From NCBI GenBank assembly GCA_945921365.1, contig CAMEKL010000018.1, positions 1-7,622 of the forward strand: a DNA stretch of 7,622 nt, given 5' to 3'. This DNA is from an uncultured Bacillota bacterium (lineage in GTDB: Bacteria > Bacillota > Clostridia > Christensenellales > UBA1242). Below the pieces are notes generated by a model, which was not told the origin of the DNA, ran no database searches, and saw nothing but the letters and a program-made list of their open reading frames with translations. The translations under genes were made by a program, and so were the position numbers. This document shows positions 6,701 to 7,622 of this stretch, in pieces. Numbering within the stretch: position 1 is the first letter of the stretch; every line of letters starts with the position of its first letter.

Positions 6701-6854
6701 AGTTAGCTGGTATTGGCCCATCCAGAAAGGCAAAGTGTTTGCCTGTTTTTTTATTCTTTTCTTTTAATTTTTCAAAAATATTTTTTTTATTCCAAAATTT
6801 TAGTGTTTCTTCCTCCATCTCTGGAAAAGATGGCATGCTATTCTCTCTTTTCAT
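3747..6854 (-). CDS. ileS: Isoleucyl-tRNA synthetase, IleS2-like, lacking the HIGH signature
   Basis: This class I synthetase charges tRNA-Ile with isoleucine. Its 1035 residues match the longer, eukaryote-like IleRS2 type. Visible features are GFDSHGLPVELSVEKQLG (78-95), the editing-domain WTTTPWTL (218-225) and HIAPGCGAED (314-323), CxxC pairs near 176-179, 386-389, 455-458 and 497-500, DWSISRKRYYG (437-447), WLDAG (514-518) and KLSKS (586-590), then a full anticodon-binding region. The segment DGPIPANYPGNRSLKD (45-60) should contain the HxGH or GxHH ATP-binding signature, but has no histidine and is about six residues short. Start ATG has AGAGGG four bases upstream; M7 is a weaker alternative. 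First gene of the operon with the methyltransferase and rdgB; no T-box leader. Confidence 0.95.
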   Translation of the reverse strand: MKRENSMPSFPEMEEETLKFWNKKNIFEKLKEKNKKTGKHFAFLDGPIPANYPGNRSLKDIMLRYNALNGCDIHYQNGFDSHGLPVELSVEKQLGLNSKKEIESYGIANFIEKCMERVKVYSAKQAEQSKRLGQWMDWDNSYYTNSDENITSIWYFLKVCHEKGWIKEAYRPTPWCTRCGTALSEHEMSDADAYKDVEHTAVFFKLPILNKNWKIVVWTTTPWTLSSNVAVAVNPELKYSICKVKSDSDLIVVGSDSIKVLKDDLISVENEVSGSELVGLSYETCFPELEEQNFEHKIVAWDAVDSTEGSCAVHIAPGCGAEDFDLGKSLGLKNIIPIDESGVFYDNFGFLAGKSANEVVDIVFDELKKRNKLYYTHKYKHRYPHCWRCKNPVLFRLVKNWVISMDEIRPELIKSLDEFEPSIMKKRMLDWLINMGDWSISRKRYYGIPLPFYKCPKCGKLTVVGSLEELKELSNSEEVEKLPHLHRPFIDNIKIKCPDCGHEVERIPEVGDCWLDAGITPFSTKKYFTDREFFNKNFPIDCVIEGKEQVRLWFYSLLVMSVALTGKAPYKKIVCTAMLLAQDGKKLSKSSPNNIPVEEAFSKIGADVVRYLFASNNMMSDVRFGFESTDEIKRKLLAFWNAYVFFNTYAVIDNPKLEGFDVDKANLTITDKWLIELTNNFIKNSNENYKNQHFYQVVKDFEDYVDDLSNWYIRINRRRFWKSENKDDQLTAYYCLYTALKSSIQVMSPILPFLTEYIWQNMVRELEPSEEESIFLSGFAKEINVISEDLIWQTNEAREIITLAQRLRNEHQIKIKQPLRKMFLNIPEELKKAIYSFEDIIKDEINVKEIVFEDDNSRFNDEFLTLNFAVAGRLLKGDVQKAKEYLQSASADVMAQLVSEFKAGKVTLASFGEFEANAFNLVLKPKEEFIISSENNKTIVLDIKLDRELIKEGILRELIRQIQVMRKDADFKVEQRIALGLSTEGEILSEAIRENENKIKAETLALELTNRIENADIAQTAEIGEDKVEISLKGF

Positions 6855-6872
6855 ATTCCCTCTTTTTGCATC

Positions 6873-6905
6873 AAAAAAAGATGCCTAATCTACCTTAAGC
6901 ATCTT
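6873..6905 (-). terminator. Terminator of the orphan gene, in the ileS leader
   Basis: On the minus strand AAGATGCTTAA (6895-6905) pairs with TTAGGCATCTT (6878-6888) around loop GGTAGA, with one T-G pair, and runs into seven T (6873-6879). It lies about 40 bases after the stop of the orphan gene and only about 20 bases before the ileS start. The 3' arm GCATC can instead pair with GATGC at 6868-6872, giving an alternative small hairpin. Confidence 0.8.
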
Positions 6906-6929
6906 ATCATAATTACAAATTTTTTGCAA
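6901..6929 (-). promoter_or_regulatory. Candidate ileS promoter overlapping the terminator arm
   Basis: On the minus strand TTGCAA (6924-6929), a 17-base spacer and TAAGAT (6901-6906) are preceded by TGA (6907-6909), an extended -10. The expected start is near 6894, in the terminator loop, giving a leader of about 40 nt that lacks the 5' arm of the terminator. Confidence 0.6.
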
Positions 6930-6945
6930 TTATTTTAAATATTTA

Positions 6946-7305
6946 TTATAAATTTCTGCCTTCCAGCATTTTGCTGTCAATTTTGCTGTTGATATTTCTT
7001 TCAATAAATTTAAAAAAATCTTGCTGTCTTTGATTTATAAACTCAAAATCTTCATCTCTTAAAGATTTCAGTTCGTCAAAAGCTTTTTCTACACTTTCAA
7101 TAAATGGAACAAAGTGTTCTTGAAATTCAACAACCCGGTTTGCGTTTCTCTTATTTTTTTCAAGAATTTGAGAAATTTCACAAAGCTCTCTCTTTTCAAT
7201 ATCCATAACTTTTTTATTATCTTCTTCAATTTCTGCAGTTTTTAAATCTAAATATAGAATCGTATTTTCAAAAGTTTTACAATCAAAATTTTCTTTACCC
7301 TTCAT
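6946..7305 (-). CDS. Hypothetical charged, helical (coiled-coil-like) protein
   Basis: I do not recognise this 119-residue protein. It is rich in E, K, N, D and Q, with hydrophobic residues spaced as in long amphipathic helices (for example ISQILEKNKRNANRVVEFQEHF and FIESVEKAFDELKSL). I see no signal peptide, membrane segment or catalytic motif, and only two cysteines. The start is the ATG at 7303-7305, because AAAGGAG stands five bases upstream; a longer frame from 7326 would place that site inside the gene. It has its own promoter (7328-7356) and terminator (6873-6905), so it appears to be a single-gene transcript between era and ileS. The good translation and transcription signals support a real gene. 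A cytoplasmic structural or adaptor role is only a guess. Confidence 0.75.
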   Translation of the reverse strand: MKGKENFDCKTFENTILYLDLKTAEIEEDNKKVMDIEKRELCEISQILEKNKRNANRVVEFQEHFVPFIESVEKAFDELKSLRDEDFEFINQRQQDFFKFIERNINSKIDSKMLEGRNL

Positions 7306-7327
7306 TTTATCTCCTTTAACTAGCAAA

Positions 7328-7356
7328 ATTTTAACAGCTAAAAATCTATTTGTAAA
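7328..7356 (-). promoter_or_regulatory. Promoter of the orphan gene
   Basis: On the minus strand TTTACA (7351-7356), a 17-base spacer and TAAAAT (7328-7333) are preceded by TGT, an extended -10. The expected start is near 7321, giving a 5' leader of about 16 nt that contains the AAAGGAG ribosome binding site. Confidence 0.68.
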
Positions 7357-7359
7357 TAT

Positions 7360-7622
7360 TTAATTAAATAAATTTTTGTTGCGCCAATTTTCCTCAACTT
7401 TAACAAAAAGCTTTAAGTTAACTTTTCTGCCTAAAAGTTTTTCAATGTCCTTTCTTGCCCTTGTGCCAATTTCTTTGAGCATAAGGCCACCTTTCCCGAT
7501 AATTATTCCTTTATGCGTTGCTTTTTCGCAAATTATATCTGCATGAATTTCACCAATTTCTTCATCAAATAGTGTTATATCAATTGCAACGCCGTGCGGG
7601 ATCTCGTCTTGCAAAAGATAAA
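7360..7622 (-). CDS. era: GTPase Era, C-terminal KH domain (5' end outside window)
   Basis: Era is an essential GTPase that binds the 3' end of 16S rRNA during 30S subunit assembly. Only about the last 87 residues are present. The frame stays open to the window edge, so the GTPase domain lies beyond base 7622. Recognisable family features are DEIPHGVAI at the start of the KH domain, HKGIIIGKGG with the GxxG RNA-binding loop, LKEIGTRARKDIEKLLG, and the terminal strand LKLFVKVEENWRN. The C-terminus NKNLFN is shorter than the usual PxxLRELGY-type tail. The stop is TAA at 7360-7362. The orphan gene follows after a 54-bp gap; I see no clear terminator for era in that gap. Confidence 0.95.
   Translation of the reverse strand, partial: YLLQDEIPHGVAIDITLFDEEIGEIHADIICEKATHKGIIIGKGGLMLKEIGTRARKDIEKLLGRKVNLKLFVKVEENWRNKNLFN

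Noticed and set aside
4969..6767. Several + strand frames of 64-115 codons inside ileS
   Set aside because: All are antisense to the conserved IleRS frame and lack translation signals or domain motifs.
6855..6945. T-box riboswitch upstream of ileS
   Set aside because: The leader is too short and I see no T-box consensus (GGGTGGNACCGCG-like) or specifier stem on the minus strand.
1..7622. CRISPR arrays, insertion sequences, phage genes, attachment sites or defence genes
   Set aside because: No repeat-spacer pattern, transposase, terminal repeats or related protein motifs were seen; the content is core housekeeping.

Overview
The window is a compact, AT-rich stretch (roughly one-third G+C by eye) of core bacterial chromosome. 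The organism is most likely an uncultured low-GC Bacillota of the Clostridia type. Supporting this are the 3' part of a type-A-like RNase P RNA, a YycJ/WalJ-type MBL protein, a Clostridia-like Lgt, and a COG1092-type methyltransferase whose motifs resemble clostridial proteins. TGA is used as a stop (lgt), and the tRNA-Trp has a CCA anticodon, so the code is standard. I see no phage, IS, CRISPR or defence genes. The taxonomy is inference.

Layout. The + strand starts with the 3' part of rnpB (1-230) and its terminator. A gene-free AT-rich stretch with two hairpins follows, then, on the minus strand, tRNA-Trp(CCA) and lgt (prolipoprotein diacylglyceryl transferase). lgt is divergent from walJ (+). 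A 109-bp gap between them holds two back-to-back promoters. walJ converges on a minus-strand operon at a bidirectional terminator (2371-2402). In transcription order that operon is ileS (isoleucyl-tRNA synthetase), a broken class I methyltransferase gene, and rdgB (ITP/XTP pyrophosphatase). Upstream of ileS lies a small orphan coiled-coil-like gene with its own promoter and terminator, and then the C-terminal KH-domain end of era, cut by the window edge.

The functions are housekeeping: tRNA processing and charging, lipoprotein maturation, nucleotide-pool cleaning, RNA methylation, ribosome assembly and cell-wall/DNA-repair-linked metabolism. I do not see a new multi-gene system. The most unusual points lie inside ordinary genes. 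(1) The IleRS appears to lack the HIGH-type ATP-binding signature through a small in-frame gap, while KLSKS and the editing domain remain. (2) The methyltransferase directly downstream is split into two frames, with about 35-40 family residues missing at the break. (3) The walJ promoter places the predicted transcript start on the GTG start codon, suggesting a leaderless mRNA. (4) The ileS promoter -10 sits inside the 5' arm of the preceding gene's terminator, so ileS transcripts would escape termination. Points 1 and 2 are close together, so an assembly or sequencing artefact must be considered.
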